Source of the DNA: G965237725 sp965237725
GTDB lineage: Bacteria; Pseudomonadota; Gammaproteobacteria; Arenicellales; Poriferihabitantaceae
Direction of reading: 5' to 3'
NCBI GenBank assembly: GCA_965237725.1
Contig: OZ250151.1
Coordinates: 1,302,001 to 1,366,000 of the forward strand
DNA: 64,000 nt
The notes under the pieces were generated by a model, which saw nothing but the letters and a program-made list of their open reading frames with translations, had not been told where the DNA came from and made no database searches. A program made the position numbers and the translations under genes. Positions 1 through 7,877 of this stretch are shown piece after piece. Positions within the stretch are counted from its first letter, which is position 1, and each line of letters begins with the position of its first letter.

Positions 1-1
1 C

Positions 2-121
2 GACTGTATGGATGCAGGAGGTAGAGCGGCGCAGGAAGCAAAAGCCGAGGAAGTTCCATTGTTCTTTGAGGAATTCGAAATTAGAAGCCAAAATACATCT
101 TTCCTAATCTATAGGACCTAG
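2..121 (+). CDS. Possible C-terminal end of a CDS cut by the window start
   Basis: An open frame enters from the window edge and stops at a TAG at 119-121. Its codons look protein-like, with an acidic and alanine-rich stretch followed by a run of phenylalanine and glutamate, but only 39 residues are visible and I recognise no family. Another frame is also open to about position 110, so the frame choice is not certain. It would converge with the HEPN gene and overlap its 3' end by 18 bases. Confidence 0.25.
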   Translation, partial: DCMDAGGRAAQEAKAEEVPLFFEEFEIRSQNTSFLIYRT

Positions 122-520
122 GGTCTCAATCGCATTAAGAAGTTCATTGACGACCTTGATATATTCATCTAACAAGGTTTGTCCGATCTCCAGATGCCCT
201 TCATATTCTGCTACATTTCGTAAGCGGTGGCATTGGGCGAATATCTGTGTTTTTTCAGCAGAAAGATGAACGGTATGCACCAAGCATTGAAAGACCTGGT
301 AGCGGTTGGAGGAACGGAAGCCGTGCCAGCGTAAGGCTGCAAGAGCCAATGCATGGGCCGCGTTGTAGGTCAAATCAAACTGCCCGGCGTCGGATAATTT
401 ATGCTGACTTACATCCTGTAAACGATCACGAGCCGAATTTACCAGGCCGTCAAATTCCCTGGCATCAGCGGGCTCGTTATGTAATTCACCAATTTTAGCC
501 AGATTTTTTAATTGTTCCAT
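104..520 (-). CDS. HEPN-domain protein, partner of a nucleotidyltransferase (toxin-antitoxin type)
   Basis: A small all-helical protein of 138 residues that I read as a HEPN-fold protein. It is encoded directly after, and overlapping by 26 bases, a winged-helix nucleotidyltransferase, which is the usual order of MNT/HEPN pairs. The conserved region near residues 98-110 reads HRLRNVAEYEGH. The arginine-asparagine start of a HEPN active-site motif is present, but the histidine expected four to six residues after the arginine is not; a tyrosine stands there and the next histidine is seven residues further on. This resembles the SAV_6107-like HEPN group as I remember it. In known pairs HEPN is an RNase toxin and MNT its antitoxin, sometimes by adding AMP to it. 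Toxicity here is inference, and the altered motif may mean a non-RNase role. Confidence 0.7.
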   Translation of the reverse strand: MEQLKNLAKIGELHNEPADAREFDGLVNSARDRLQDVSQHKLSDAGQFDLTYNAAHALALAALRWHGFRSSNRYQVFQCLVHTVHLSAEKTQIFAQCHRLRNVAEYEGHLEIGQTLLDEYIKVVNELLNAIETLGPID

Positions 521-1097
521 CCTTACTTATTTCTCCAATTACAACAATTTTATCCTGCCTAATAATTTTTTTCAGGAAATTGTTCCCGTCCTGCAATTTA
601 CGCTCTAGTTCGGATTGAGTATATAGCGTGGGGTTAACTGGCCTTTGTAACGTCTCCTGTGCAGTAATTAATAGACTCATCATTTCCGCATAATCTATCC
701 TGTCACCTACAATCAATAGATCAATATCGCTAACTGCCCGATCTGAACCCTTTGCAATGGAACCATAAACAAAAGCAACCAGGATATCATTGACCAGGGG
801 TTCCAATGCTCCACGCAATACATCAGCAATCCCCACCGTTTTTTTAACAATACTGACCAGTTCGTCATACAGCGGACACTCCATATTCGCCTGAAAATGA
901 ATTTGGTTTCCAATTTTTGAGCGAGTTAAAATGCCCGCCGCCGCCATACGGTCTAATTCTCTTTTAATTGTATGCACCCCCATACCCGTGGCGCGCAGTA
1001 TTTCTTTGGTATAAAAACTGCGGTCTGGCCGCCCATATAAAAGCTGTAATACTTTTTGCTGGGTTTTGGTAAACAGGGCCTCAGCTAGTCGGCTCAT
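495..1097 (-). CDS. Winged-helix DNA-binding domain fused to a minimal nucleotidyltransferase (MNT)
   Basis: 200 residues in two parts. Residues 1-75 form a winged helix-turn-helix of ArsR/MarR type (start MSRLAEALFTKTQQKVLQLL, recognition helix around TGMGVHTIKRELDRM). Residues about 105-190 carry a DNA polymerase beta-like nucleotidyltransferase core with the motif GSIAKGSDRAVSDIDLLIV, containing the GS turn and the paired metal-binding aspartates. The gene overlaps the downstream HEPN gene, so the two are translated together. In such pairs the MNT protein acts as antitoxin; the fused DNA-binding domain suggests it also represses its own promoter, and two matched palindromes lie just upstream. 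The ATG at 1097 has no clear ribosome-binding site. Confidence 0.8.
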   Translation of the reverse strand: MSRLAEALFTKTQQKVLQLLYGRPDRSFYTKEILRATGMGVHTIKRELDRMAAAGILTRSKIGNQIHFQANMECPLYDELVSIVKKTVGIADVLRGALEPLVNDILVAFVYGSIAKGSDRAVSDIDLLIVGDRIDYAEMMSLLITAQETLQRPVNPTLYTQSELERKLQDGNNFLKKIIRQDKIVVIGEISKDGTIKKSG

Positions 1098-1119
1098 ATT
1101 TTGATGGTAATAAGCAGAT

Positions 1120-1159
1120 AGTTCATATTTAATGAACTATAGTGCATATTATATGAACT
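1120..1159 (-). promoter_or_regulatory. Two matched palindromic operators over the MNT-HEPN promoter
   Basis: Two dyads with the same 7-5-7 layout stand side by side: AGTTCATATTTAATGAACT at 1120-1138 (perfect 7-base arms) and AGTGCATATTATATGAACT at 1141-1159 (one mismatch in the arms). Their centres are 21 bp apart, two helical turns, so two dimers would bind the same face. Read on the minus strand, a perfect TATAAT (complement of 1148-1153) lies in the centre of the upstream dyad, so binding would cover the -10 region. The likely binder is the winged helix of the MNT protein encoded directly downstream. The -35 region is weak. Binding is inferred. Confidence 0.7.
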
Positions 1160-1543
1160 TTCAAGATTGATTTAGTAACCGAAAAAACTGATGGTCAAAT
1201 TGGGATACAGGATTCACCCAGGGCAAAGGCTTCTACCCATTGAGCATCATCTAACACGACTACATGGATAACAGGAACAATTGCCGAGGAGCAAAAACCG
1301 GCCTTAGTGCTCAGCGTGATAGAGCTGAATTTTGTGCAATCCTTGCCGAGTCATTTTTAAGTTGCCTTGCTTTTGGTTAGATTACCTTTTAAAGGTTTGT
1401 TGAACCAAGGAACAAGTCAGTGCCTCCGAAACGACCGCTTTAGGGTGCTTGGGCCAGCCCCAACGAAGGTCCGCACACTCACAACAACCGATTGCCTGTT
1501 AGTTTAAGGTACAATATATAAGCGTCAAAACAGAGGTATCGAA
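1160..1543. other. Intergenic gap between the MNT promoter and the CBS gene
   Basis: 384 bases with no convincing gene on either strand. A TACAAT hexamer at 1510-1515, about 30 bases before the CBS start codon, is a possible -10 element, but no well-spaced -35 accompanies it. I see no repeat, tRNA or terminator here. Confidence 0.5.
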
Positions 1544-2137
1544 ATGAACAACGATTATCAAAGCCTTCCGCGTAAGCTAATGACACCCAATACAGTCTTG
1601 TGGAAAAGTCGGGATCCGGCGTCCAGCCAGATCACCCTGGAGGATAGCGCCAAAACCGTATTGACTGATTTTAGTCACACCCGACCTTTTTCGATTTCAT
1701 CAACGGCGACCATCGAACAAATCAATGAAAAGATGATGGGCTGTGGCGTCCGACTATTGTTTGTTGCGGAAGCAGATGGCGTGCTGCATGGATTGGTAAC
1801 CTACAACGACATATTCGGTGAAAAACCCGTGCGCTATATCCAGGAGCACGGGGGCTCACGAGAAGACATTTTGGTGCAGGATATCATGACACCTCTGGCC
1901 CAGCTCGAAGCCTTGCAATACGAAGACATAATAAAAGCCAGTGTTGGTGATATCCTTGAAACCATCAAAGATGCGGGACGCCAGCATATGGTGGTTATCC
2001 GATCCATGGAGGACGGTTCGCAGGTTATTGCCGGGTTATATTCTTCGACGCATATCGAAAAAATACTGGGGATGAAGATCGAACTTTCGCCTCGCGCGAA
2101 TACCTTTGCCGAGCTGAAACGTGTGCTGTCGGCTTAA
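1544..2137 (+). CDS. CBS-domain protein
   Basis: 197 residues with two CBS domains and no attached enzyme or transport domain. The first CBS motif spans roughly residues 42-95 (contains LLFVAEADGVLHGLVTYNDI) and the second roughly residues 105-175 (contains MTPLAQLEALQYEDI and later HMVVIRSMEDGSQVIAGLYS). CBS pairs usually bind adenine nucleotides and report energy state to a partner. Nothing next to this gene identifies a partner: the genes on either side point the other way. It stands alone after a 384-base gap. The ATG is preceded by AGAGGTATCGAA, an acceptable ribosome-binding site. Function beyond ligand sensing is unknown. Confidence 0.8.
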   Translation: MNNDYQSLPRKLMTPNTVLWKSRDPASSQITLEDSAKTVLTDFSHTRPFSISSTATIEQINEKMMGCGVRLLFVAEADGVLHGLVTYNDIFGEKPVRYIQEHGGSREDILVQDIMTPLAQLEALQYEDIIKASVGDILETIKDAGRQHMVVIRSMEDGSQVIAGLYSSTHIEKILGMKIELSPRANTFAELKRVLSA

Positions 2138-2243
2138 GAGTTATATCTAGTAACGCCAGACACCCGCACGTTCATTGAATTTCCGACCACCGGCACCTAT
2201 TTCCCATACCAAAGGGCGATTAGGGAAAATAAATTCAATAAAA

Positions 2244-3134
2244 CTACGTTCTAAAATACCAGTCAATTCCCTGGGCGCGAAAACGGCGGCCTCGGTCGCG
2301 TATACCTCCGGGTTTTGGTATTCCGCTGGTCCCCGTGGTTTTACTGATATCAAGTAGCACGGGTTTGCCCTGGTGAATGACATAATCGATTTTCCCATAG
2401 TCAAGATTATATTGACGACGCCATTGATGAACAATTTCATCGGGCTCAATAAAATGCGCCTTACCTCCCTCGCCATAATTGATTATAGGGCGTTTGGAAT
2501 AGAGCCGCGTACAATCGAATTTATCTCCCAAACATTGAAACATCCTTATGCAATAATAATCATCCTCCATTTCCGGCAAGAATTTTTCCACAATAAAATT
2601 TTCATCAAGCATGTAGTGTTCTGGGACCTGGTTAATACCTGGAAAAATCTGATACCTGAGTTTTCTATTGCCCCGGTCACCGGATAATCTGTTTTTGAGG
2701 GATTTTAATCGTTCTAAAAATAGCATCGTGTTGGCATTTCTAACAACGGATTTTGGATAATCAAGTAAGGTTTCCGGTCGTCCCGAAAAATTCAGATCGG
2801 TTTTGACAATAACCTCTCCTCCCCAATCGCTGTCGGCTGAGACGATATTTGACGAAACAACAGATTTACGGATATCCTGAATTTTTGCGTTTATTGTAAT
2901 GGGATAGTTTTTAGCAAACTCCAGATAAGCATCGGATACAAATGACAGGTCGACATGCATAAATAAAAGATCCGCGGGTTTTGCATCCCTTATGCCGAAT
3001 TGAAATGATACCTCATATCCCATGGATCGCCAGAGTTTTGCATAGTGATATACCAGTGACCGTTTAACACTTATTCGCGTTGAGTTTTCATGGAAAAGAA
3101 TCAGAACGCGTTTATTTTTTGTTTTGGAATGCAT
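2244..3134 (-). CDS. ATP-grasp-like protein of unknown role
   Basis: 296 residues. The start KNKRVLILFHENSTRI and the segment YHYAKLWRSMGYEV look like an N-terminal Rossmann-like domain. The middle contains INAKIQDIRKS followed by VIVKTDLNFSGRPE, a pattern typical of ATP-grasp enzymes in which a lysine contacts ATP before a flexible loop. Near the end VIHQGKPVLLDISKTTGTSG matches the metal-binding D/N-K-T segment of the fold. Family members ligate a carboxylate to an amine or thiol, or phosphorylate sugars; no substrate can be named. The gene is convergent with the CBS gene and transcribed alone. A second frame is open across its 3' end, but the frame used here keeps the ending RRFRAQGIDWYF that I associate with related proteins. 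Confidence 0.55.
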   Translation of the reverse strand: MHSKTKNKRVLILFHENSTRISVKRSLVYHYAKLWRSMGYEVSFQFGIRDAKPADLLFMHVDLSFVSDAYLEFAKNYPITINAKIQDIRKSVVSSNIVSADSDWGGEVIVKTDLNFSGRPETLLDYPKSVVRNANTMLFLERLKSLKNRLSGDRGNRKLRYQIFPGINQVPEHYMLDENFIVEKFLPEMEDDYYCIRMFQCLGDKFDCTRLYSKRPIINYGEGGKAHFIEPDEIVHQWRRQYNLDYGKIDYVIHQGKPVLLDISKTTGTSGIPKPGGIRDRGRRFRAQGIDWYFRT

Positions 3135-3232
3135 ATTGTATTCATGATTGGATATGGACTAATCGAATGGGGAATTTTATTGTATCGCGGATACTAAATT
3201 AATCACTATAGGTTTGGCAGGATTTGGAATGG

Positions 3233-3262
3233 ATCCCGGATAAGCCTATGGCTTTCCGGGAT
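3233..3262. repeat. Dispersed repeat hairpin of the CCCGGAT...TCCGGGAT type
   Basis: The left arm ATCCCGGATAAGCC (3233-3246) and right arm GGCTTTCCGGGAT (3250-3262) fold into a long stem with a three-base loop and one bulge. Related versions lie near 4474-4502 and 4724-4768. Such hairpins are common intergenic repeats in Proteobacteria. Confidence 0.7.
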
Positions 3263-3334
3263 GACAGGTGGGGAGAATTCTGTACCCAGTCGCCATCTTC
3301 CCCAACCTAACCCGTAGATCCTTCATCGCTGTAC

Positions 3335-3459
3335 GATTCAGGATGACGGGTTGGTGGGGCGATTCAGGATGACGTGTTGGTGGGGCGATTCAGGATGACG
3401 TGTTGGTGGGGCGATTCAAGATGGCGGGTTGGCAGCGCGACATAGGATAACGGTGGGGC
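3335..3459. repeat. 26-base tandem repeat array, four full units plus a degenerate fifth
   Basis: Units begin with GATTCAGGATGACG and end with TTGGTGGGGC. They occupy 3335-3360, 3361-3386, 3387-3412 and 3413-3438, with a shortened fifth copy to about 3459. Units 2 and 3 are identical, unit 1 differs by one base, and unit 4 is diverged. The unit contains GGATGAC, the end of the nearby dispersed hairpins, so the array probably grew from one. Confidence 0.85.
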
Positions 3460-3491
3460 AAAAATTGCTTGAATGCAAATTGACTTTAGAT

Positions 3492-4352
3492 TTATACCCC
3501 TCCAACACCCAGATCCTCTTTCATCATCGTCCGCAGCAGGTATCGCCGATAGCGTTGTTTGTCATACCAGGTTGCAGCGTGTAACACTCTGCGGTTGTCC
3601 CAAAGTACGACCTGATCAACTTCCCATTTATGTCGATAGATAAATCGGGGCTGGGTGGCATGGGTTGTAAGCGTTGCAATGAATGCCCTGGCCTCTTCCT
3701 CGGGCCAGTCCTTAATACCCACGGTTACGGCGGCGCCAAAATACAAAGCCTTTCGTCCAGTTAATGGATGTCGTCGTACCAGCGGCCAGTGAACCACATC
3801 ATCGTGTTCCTGGATTTTGATGTTATCAACATCGAATTCTCCCTGCCTGTCGAGATAGGCACGTAGTCCGCTGGCTGAATGCATTGCAATGGCCGTGTCG
3901 CAGCGCTGCTTAACATCGAAGTCAAGTGCGTCATAAGCCTCAAACATGCAGGCGAACAATGTATCACCACCTTCTGGCGGTATTTCCCTGGCATACAGTA
4001 GCGTTGACTTAGCAGGTACTGGATGTTGAATATGATCGGTATGCCATTCGAGTTCCCCATCTAGCATTGGCGGCGCGAACGAGACCGGGTGATTGCCAAC
4101 GTTACCCACTTCAGCAAGCTCTGGAAATTCGATTAGCGGTGCGGATACCGTGTTCGCGGTTTCAATTTCCCCTACCCCACGAGAGAAATAAATTTGTTGC
4201 TCTGGGCTGATATTTTGATTTGGGAAAATTAATACGCCGTATTGTTCCAGAGCCAGTTCGAGGGAATGCACCAATTCGGCGGTTGGTGAAATCACAAGAT
4301 CAACCTCGTTTACCGTGGCGCCCAATGGTGGCCCGTGAGGAATAATTTTCAT
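3492..4352 (-). CDS. TauD/TfdA-family Fe(II)/2-oxoglutarate dioxygenase
   Basis: 286 residues covering the whole family length. The iron-binding triad is visible: WHTDHIQ around residue 100 gives the H-x-D pair and RVLHAATWYD near residue 258 gives the distal histidine. The arginine that holds 2-oxoglutarate is in RRYLLRTMM near residue 273. The N-terminal block GPPLGATVNEVDL and YGVLIFPNQNISPEQQIYFS are standard for the family. Members hydroxylate sulfonates, phenoxyacetates, gamma-butyrobetaine-like or other small acids next to a leaving group. Nothing adjacent identifies the substrate, and no transporter or regulator sits beside it. The ATG at 4352 fits the family start. Confidence 0.88.
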   Translation of the reverse strand: MKIIPHGPPLGATVNEVDLVISPTAELVHSLELALEQYGVLIFPNQNISPEQQIYFSRGVGEIETANTVSAPLIEFPELAEVGNVGNHPVSFAPPMLDGELEWHTDHIQHPVPAKSTLLYAREIPPEGGDTLFACMFEAYDALDFDVKQRCDTAIAMHSASGLRAYLDRQGEFDVDNIKIQEHDDVVHWPLVRRHPLTGRKALYFGAAVTVGIKDWPEEEARAFIATLTTHATQPRFIYRHKWEVDQVVLWDNRRVLHAATWYDKQRYRRYLLRTMMKEDLGVGGV

Positions 4353-4532
4353 AGCCGATTTTTACTTCATAATTCGTAGATTGTACAATTAGCGTGGATT
4401 TTTAGTTGCTTCTTAATGCTTTCGATATTAAAGCAACTTGTCACATCACTGTCATTGCCTCTCCAACCCGTTGATACCGGACACGCTTTCAGCGTTCCGG
4501 GATGAAAGGTTCTATTTACCCCCCTCTTCGTC

Positions 4533-4552
4533 ATTCCCGCGAATGCGGGAAT
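4533..4552. repeat. ATTCCCGC...GCGGGAAT dispersed palindrome
   Basis: Perfect 8-base arms (ATTCCCGC 4533-4540, GCGGGAAT 4545-4552) around GAAT, followed by CCA. This is the widespread intergenic repeat whose translation gives the spurious peptide WIPAFAGMT in many genomes. Confidence 0.85.
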
Positions 4553-4577
4553 CCATTCGAGATCATAACGATGGATC

Positions 4578-4625
4578 CTTTCCTTCACTGCGTTCAGGAC
4601 AGGCTCGTACCTCCTCAGGATGACG
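4578..4625. repeat. GTTCAGGACAGGCTCGTACC-type dispersed repeat
   Basis: This belongs to the intergenic repeat family whose translations give peptides such as CPERSEG and LRSGQA. It ends with CTCAGGATGACG, the end shared by the other repeats in the gap. Confidence 0.7.
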
Positions 4626-4897
4626 ATTGGGTAATGTTAACGTCGAATTCTGATATTTATCCACATTGTTACTGTGTTTAAATAGATAAACACAATTTCC
4701 AGATACAACCCAAATTATTGACTGGATCCCGGATACCCCTTCGGGCATCAATGATGATGGGGGGATGACGTATGGGATATTGCTTGGGAATTCCGTGATC
4801 ACAGACTAGCGACTTTAAATTGCCAACCATCTCAAAATTACTTACGGACTGTTTCATTTGCCGTGTTTTGGATTACGGGTCAAACCATTGAATAACC

Positions 4898-6415
4898 ATG
4901 CCCAGTGACGCCGCCATAGAAGTAACCAGTGGCCAGCGGGCGGCCATTGTCCTGACCGCCATTGGCGGCGGCCTGGTTTTTGAGTTCATCTGGTCCATAG
5001 CCGGGGTTGCGCTGGCGCATATGCAGGGATCATTTTCAGCCACCCCGGATCAGATCGCCTGGGTCATGACTTCATTTATTATGGGTTCGGTGATTACCAT
5101 TGCCTGCACCGGATGGCTCGCCAGCCGCTTCGGTCGCAAACAGATTTTCCTGATTTCACTATTTGGATTTGGCGTCACCCTGGTGATGTGTGGCTCAGCC
5201 ACCACTATCGAACAGGAAGTATTATGGCGTTTTCTCCAGGGCGTATTTGGCGCGCCGATGTTACCGCTGAGCCAGGCTATTACCGTAGATGTATTTCCTC
5301 CCGAACGTCACGGCTCGGCGACAGCCCTGTGGACATTGGGAATCATCGGCGGCGGCATCCTCGGCCCAGCGGTTGGGGGCGTCATCGTGGAATATATCTC
5401 CTGGGAGTGGGTGTTCTATTTTAATATTCCCCTCACTGTTGTGGTTTTTATTGTGGGGATTTTTGTCTTGCCCCCGACCAAACCCGATCCCGAAAATCGA
5501 CTCGACTGGTTTGGTCTGCTTGCAATAATTATTGCGGTAACCGCATTTCAAATTGCATTAAGCCGGGCAGAACGCCTGGACTGGTTCGACTCTTACGAAA
5601 TCATCATTGAGATTTCTATTGGCGGTCTCGCCCTCTATGCATTTATTGTCCATTCGCTGACAACGGAGAAATCTTTTTTCCGGCCGGCACTGTTTCGTGA
5701 TTTAAATTACAGCGTCGGGTTGGTTGCCGCCCTTGCCAATGGCGCCATTGCCACCCTGCCCCTGGTAATACTGCCGTTGATGCTGGAACACATTGTTGGA
5801 CTTTCTGTTTCCGAAACGGGAATGTTATTACTTTCCCGGGGGGTTGGCTTAATGCTGGTATCTGCGCTACTGGCCCGCTACGACCAGTTGATGCCATTTA
5901 AAGTACTATTAATAATCTCATTTGCGGTTTCACTGGTTTCCGGATACTTCATGGCCCAGTGGACCTCCGATGTCAGTGTGGAAGAAATATTCTGGGTGAA
6001 CATGGTGTCCGGCGCAGCATCCGGCGCCATCTTCATCGCCATCAACACGCTGACATTTTCTACCTTAAAGAGCGAATTAAAAACAGAAGGGTTTGCCCTT
6101 TACTATACAATTTTATTCGCTGGGGCGACAATCGGTATCGCAGCCATTGTCGCCGTACTGACCCGCATGACCCAGGTTGCCCATTCCGTGGTCGGCGCCC
6201 ACGTCAATCCATTTAATCAAAATTTTAAGTATCCCCGAATATCAGATTTCTGGGACATGGAAAATCTAGAAGGTTTACAAACCCTGGAAAATGAAGTGCT
6301 GCGACAGGCCGAGATGATTGCCTATAGCGATGCTTTTCTGGCTGCGGCGTTTATTGCCCTTGCTGGCATTCCATTAACCCTGCTATTTCGCAGTCCTAAA
6401 TCTAAGAAAATGTAA
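4898..6415 (+). CDS. DHA2-family (14-helix) major facilitator drug exporter
   Basis: 505 residues, the length of EmrB/QacA-type drug:proton antiporters. Motif A is seen as GWLASRFGRKQ after the second helix, and motif C, which marks antiporters, as WTLGIIGGGILGPAVGGVI near residues 148-166. Fourteen hydrophobic segments can be counted. Members expel hydrophobic compounds across the inner membrane, often with an EmrA-type adaptor. No adaptor or outer-membrane channel gene lies alongside, so it either works alone or borrows one. The long loop near residues 430-465 (HVNPFNQNFKYPRISDFWDM) before the last helix occurs in some EmrB-like proteins. No regulator is adjacent; the substrate is unknown. 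Confidence 0.85.
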   Translation: MPSDAAIEVTSGQRAAIVLTAIGGGLVFEFIWSIAGVALAHMQGSFSATPDQIAWVMTSFIMGSVITIACTGWLASRFGRKQIFLISLFGFGVTLVMCGSATTIEQEVLWRFLQGVFGAPMLPLSQAITVDVFPPERHGSATALWTLGIIGGGILGPAVGGVIVEYISWEWVFYFNIPLTVVVFIVGIFVLPPTKPDPENRLDWFGLLAIIIAVTAFQIALSRAERLDWFDSYEIIIEISIGGLALYAFIVHSLTTEKSFFRPALFRDLNYSVGLVAALANGAIATLPLVILPLMLEHIVGLSVSETGMLLLSRGVGLMLVSALLARYDQLMPFKVLLIISFAVSLVSGYFMAQWTSDVSVEEIFWVNMVSGAASGAIFIAINTLTFSTLKSELKTEGFALYYTILFAGATIGIAAIVAVLTRMTQVAHSVVGAHVNPFNQNFKYPRISDFWDMENLEGLQTLENEVLRQAEMIAYSDAFLAAAFIALAGIPLTLLFRSPKSKKM

Positions 6416-6507
6416 ATGCTGCCTGTTTACAACATGGGTTATCAACCTATTTCGAATCCCTGTAAAATCACAAAAGACTCCCCTGGTCCATTTCCTTGCC
6501 CTGACAT

Positions 6508-7854
6508 ATGAATTTTAAATCCATAACCACGCCATTAATCTATTTGGGGGTTCTGACCGGATTGGTATTTGTATTTTTTAGTCTGCACTATTTAGGCAAT
6601 AAGTTGCCGGTGGAATCTGCCAAATATCAAATTGAAAAAGCATTTGATGATGACAACCTGAGCCAATCCCGGTATCCAATGAAAAAGTTTGGTTCGAATT
6701 CGATCAGAACCCTGATCGGCCAGGACCAGCACACCGAATGTCAGTCACTTCAGGCCATGCTTCACCCTGGTGATGGCTCAGTACGAGAAGCTGTTATTTT
6801 GTTGAAGAATACGGTGTACGGAAAAAATCACTGCGAGGCAGTTTATGAAATTGTTCACGGTATCTCCGAAGCCGAAACCGAGCAAGTTCGAACCCGATAT
6901 TGGTGGGGCTGGGTGGCGATATATTCAATCCTGCTCAATGTGTTTAATATTTTTCAGCTGGTATTAGGCATAAAGATCCTGACCTACTTTTCATTCATGA
7001 TCCTGGGCATAGCCGCATATGCACATTCAAAACGCATGCTGGTTTCGCTGTCGCCTTTAATCTTTTACGGCTTTTTCTTTTCGGGTATCCCTTATTATGG
7101 CGGTGTGACGTTTTCCTTGAGCTTCTTATGGAGCGTTATCGCCCTGGGGTTTTTAGTGGGATTAACCTCGCGAGACATCCCCAGATCGGTTTACCCGCTG
7201 TTGTTTTTTATTTACGGCATTGTTTCATCATTCCTTTCATCTTTCGATGGCCATTTGATGTTACTGATTCCCTATTCGCTGGCCGTGTTGTACATCGGCC
7301 TCGAAGACAAAAATAATTATACTGCGCAAAACAGAATAACGCTTTCAATTCACTGCCTGGCACTTTTTCTAACCGGATTTGCCGGATCACTTCTATTTAA
7401 CCAACTGGTCAAAAGTTACTATATTGGCTGGGATGGGATTTATGAGAGTTTCCAGTCCGGGCTATCACAGCGATTGTCGACCACTGCCTATGGAAAAGAA
7501 ATTGATCCTTATAAAGTTGTGGAGAAGCTATTCCGACGTGGTTTTGGAACCGTGGGCTGTTTTAAGATCAAGTGGCTGTATACGTTTCTGGTCCAGAGCG
7601 CGATCTATGCTGGCGTCGGGGCGTTAATCATTGTTTCTGCTCTATGCGTGAAAACCAGATCGCTACGCAGTTTCATCCCTGGGCTGTTCTTTATATGCCT
7701 TATCGGTATGGTGTTTATCCGCATATTGGTATTCCAGAATCACTCTGCCATCCATACCGCATTTATCGGTCGGTATATGTTTGTGCCCTTATCTTTGCTC
7801 TGGATGATTATGTTTTACTATCTCTATTCAGTTTTTCAAAACAAAACCAAATAA
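6508..7854 (+). CDS. Integral membrane protein of unknown function
   Basis: 448 residues that I do not recognise. An N-terminal hydrophobic segment (about residues 8-28) is followed by roughly 100 polar residues containing two cysteines (HTECQSLQ and GKNHCEAVYE) that could form an exported loop. Then come about nine more hydrophobic segments, and the protein ends on a helix near YYLYSVFQNKTK. A second exported-looking loop (YIGWDGIYESFQSGLSQRLS) stands before the last pair of helices. The overall plan, one helix, a soluble domain, then many helices, resembles polymer- or glycan-related membrane enzymes, but no signature residue supports this. It follows the exporter by 92 bases in the same direction and converges with the sulfotransferase-like gene. 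Confidence 0.6.
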   Translation: MNFKSITTPLIYLGVLTGLVFVFFSLHYLGNKLPVESAKYQIEKAFDDDNLSQSRYPMKKFGSNSIRTLIGQDQHTECQSLQAMLHPGDGSVREAVILLKNTVYGKNHCEAVYEIVHGISEAETEQVRTRYWWGWVAIYSILLNVFNIFQLVLGIKILTYFSFMILGIAAYAHSKRMLVSLSPLIFYGFFFSGIPYYGGVTFSLSFLWSVIALGFLVGLTSRDIPRSVYPLLFFIYGIVSSFLSSFDGHLMLLIPYSLAVLYIGLEDKNNYTAQNRITLSIHCLALFLTGFAGSLLFNQLVKSYYIGWDGIYESFQSGLSQRLSTTAYGKEIDPYKVVEKLFRRGFGTVGCFKIKWLYTFLVQSAIYAGVGALIIVSALCVKTRSLRSFIPGLFFICLIGMVFIRILVFQNHSAIHTAFIGRYMFVPLSLLWMIMFYYLYSVFQNKTK

Positions 7855-7877
7855 CAGCCGCAGTCTCACAAAGGGAT

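Larger units (their letters stand above)
3135..3491. other. Repeat-bearing gap between the ATP-grasp-like gene and the dioxygenase gene
   Basis: 357 bases with no gene. It contains a dispersed-repeat hairpin at 3233-3262 and a 26-base tandem array at 3335-3459, listed separately. The rest shows nothing recognisable. Confidence 0.6.
4353..4897. other. Gene-free region crowded with dispersed intergenic repeats
   Basis: 545 bases. Short open frames here are artefacts of known repeat families. Three kinds can be told apart: a CCGGAC...TCCGGGATGA hairpin near 4474-4502, the palindrome at 4533-4552, and a CACTGCGTTCAGGACAGGCT element at about 4578-4625. A further copy of the first type lies at 4724-4768. 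I see no gene or clear promoter. Confidence 0.75.

Noticed and set aside
2147..2476. A second reading frame overlapping the 3' end of the ATP-grasp-like gene, suggesting a frameshift
   Set aside because: The frame of the longer gene keeps the expected metal-binding segment and a plausible ending, and no base run that favours slippage is seen. The overlap frame has no family features of its own.
4367..4802. Small open frames in the gap before the DHA2 exporter
   Set aside because: Their peptides (WIPAFAGMT, CPERSEG, LRSGQA) are well-known translation artefacts of dispersed repeats.
6416..6507. TTTCGAATCC resembling a tRNA T-loop
   Set aside because: No matching acceptor stem or anticodon arm surrounds it.
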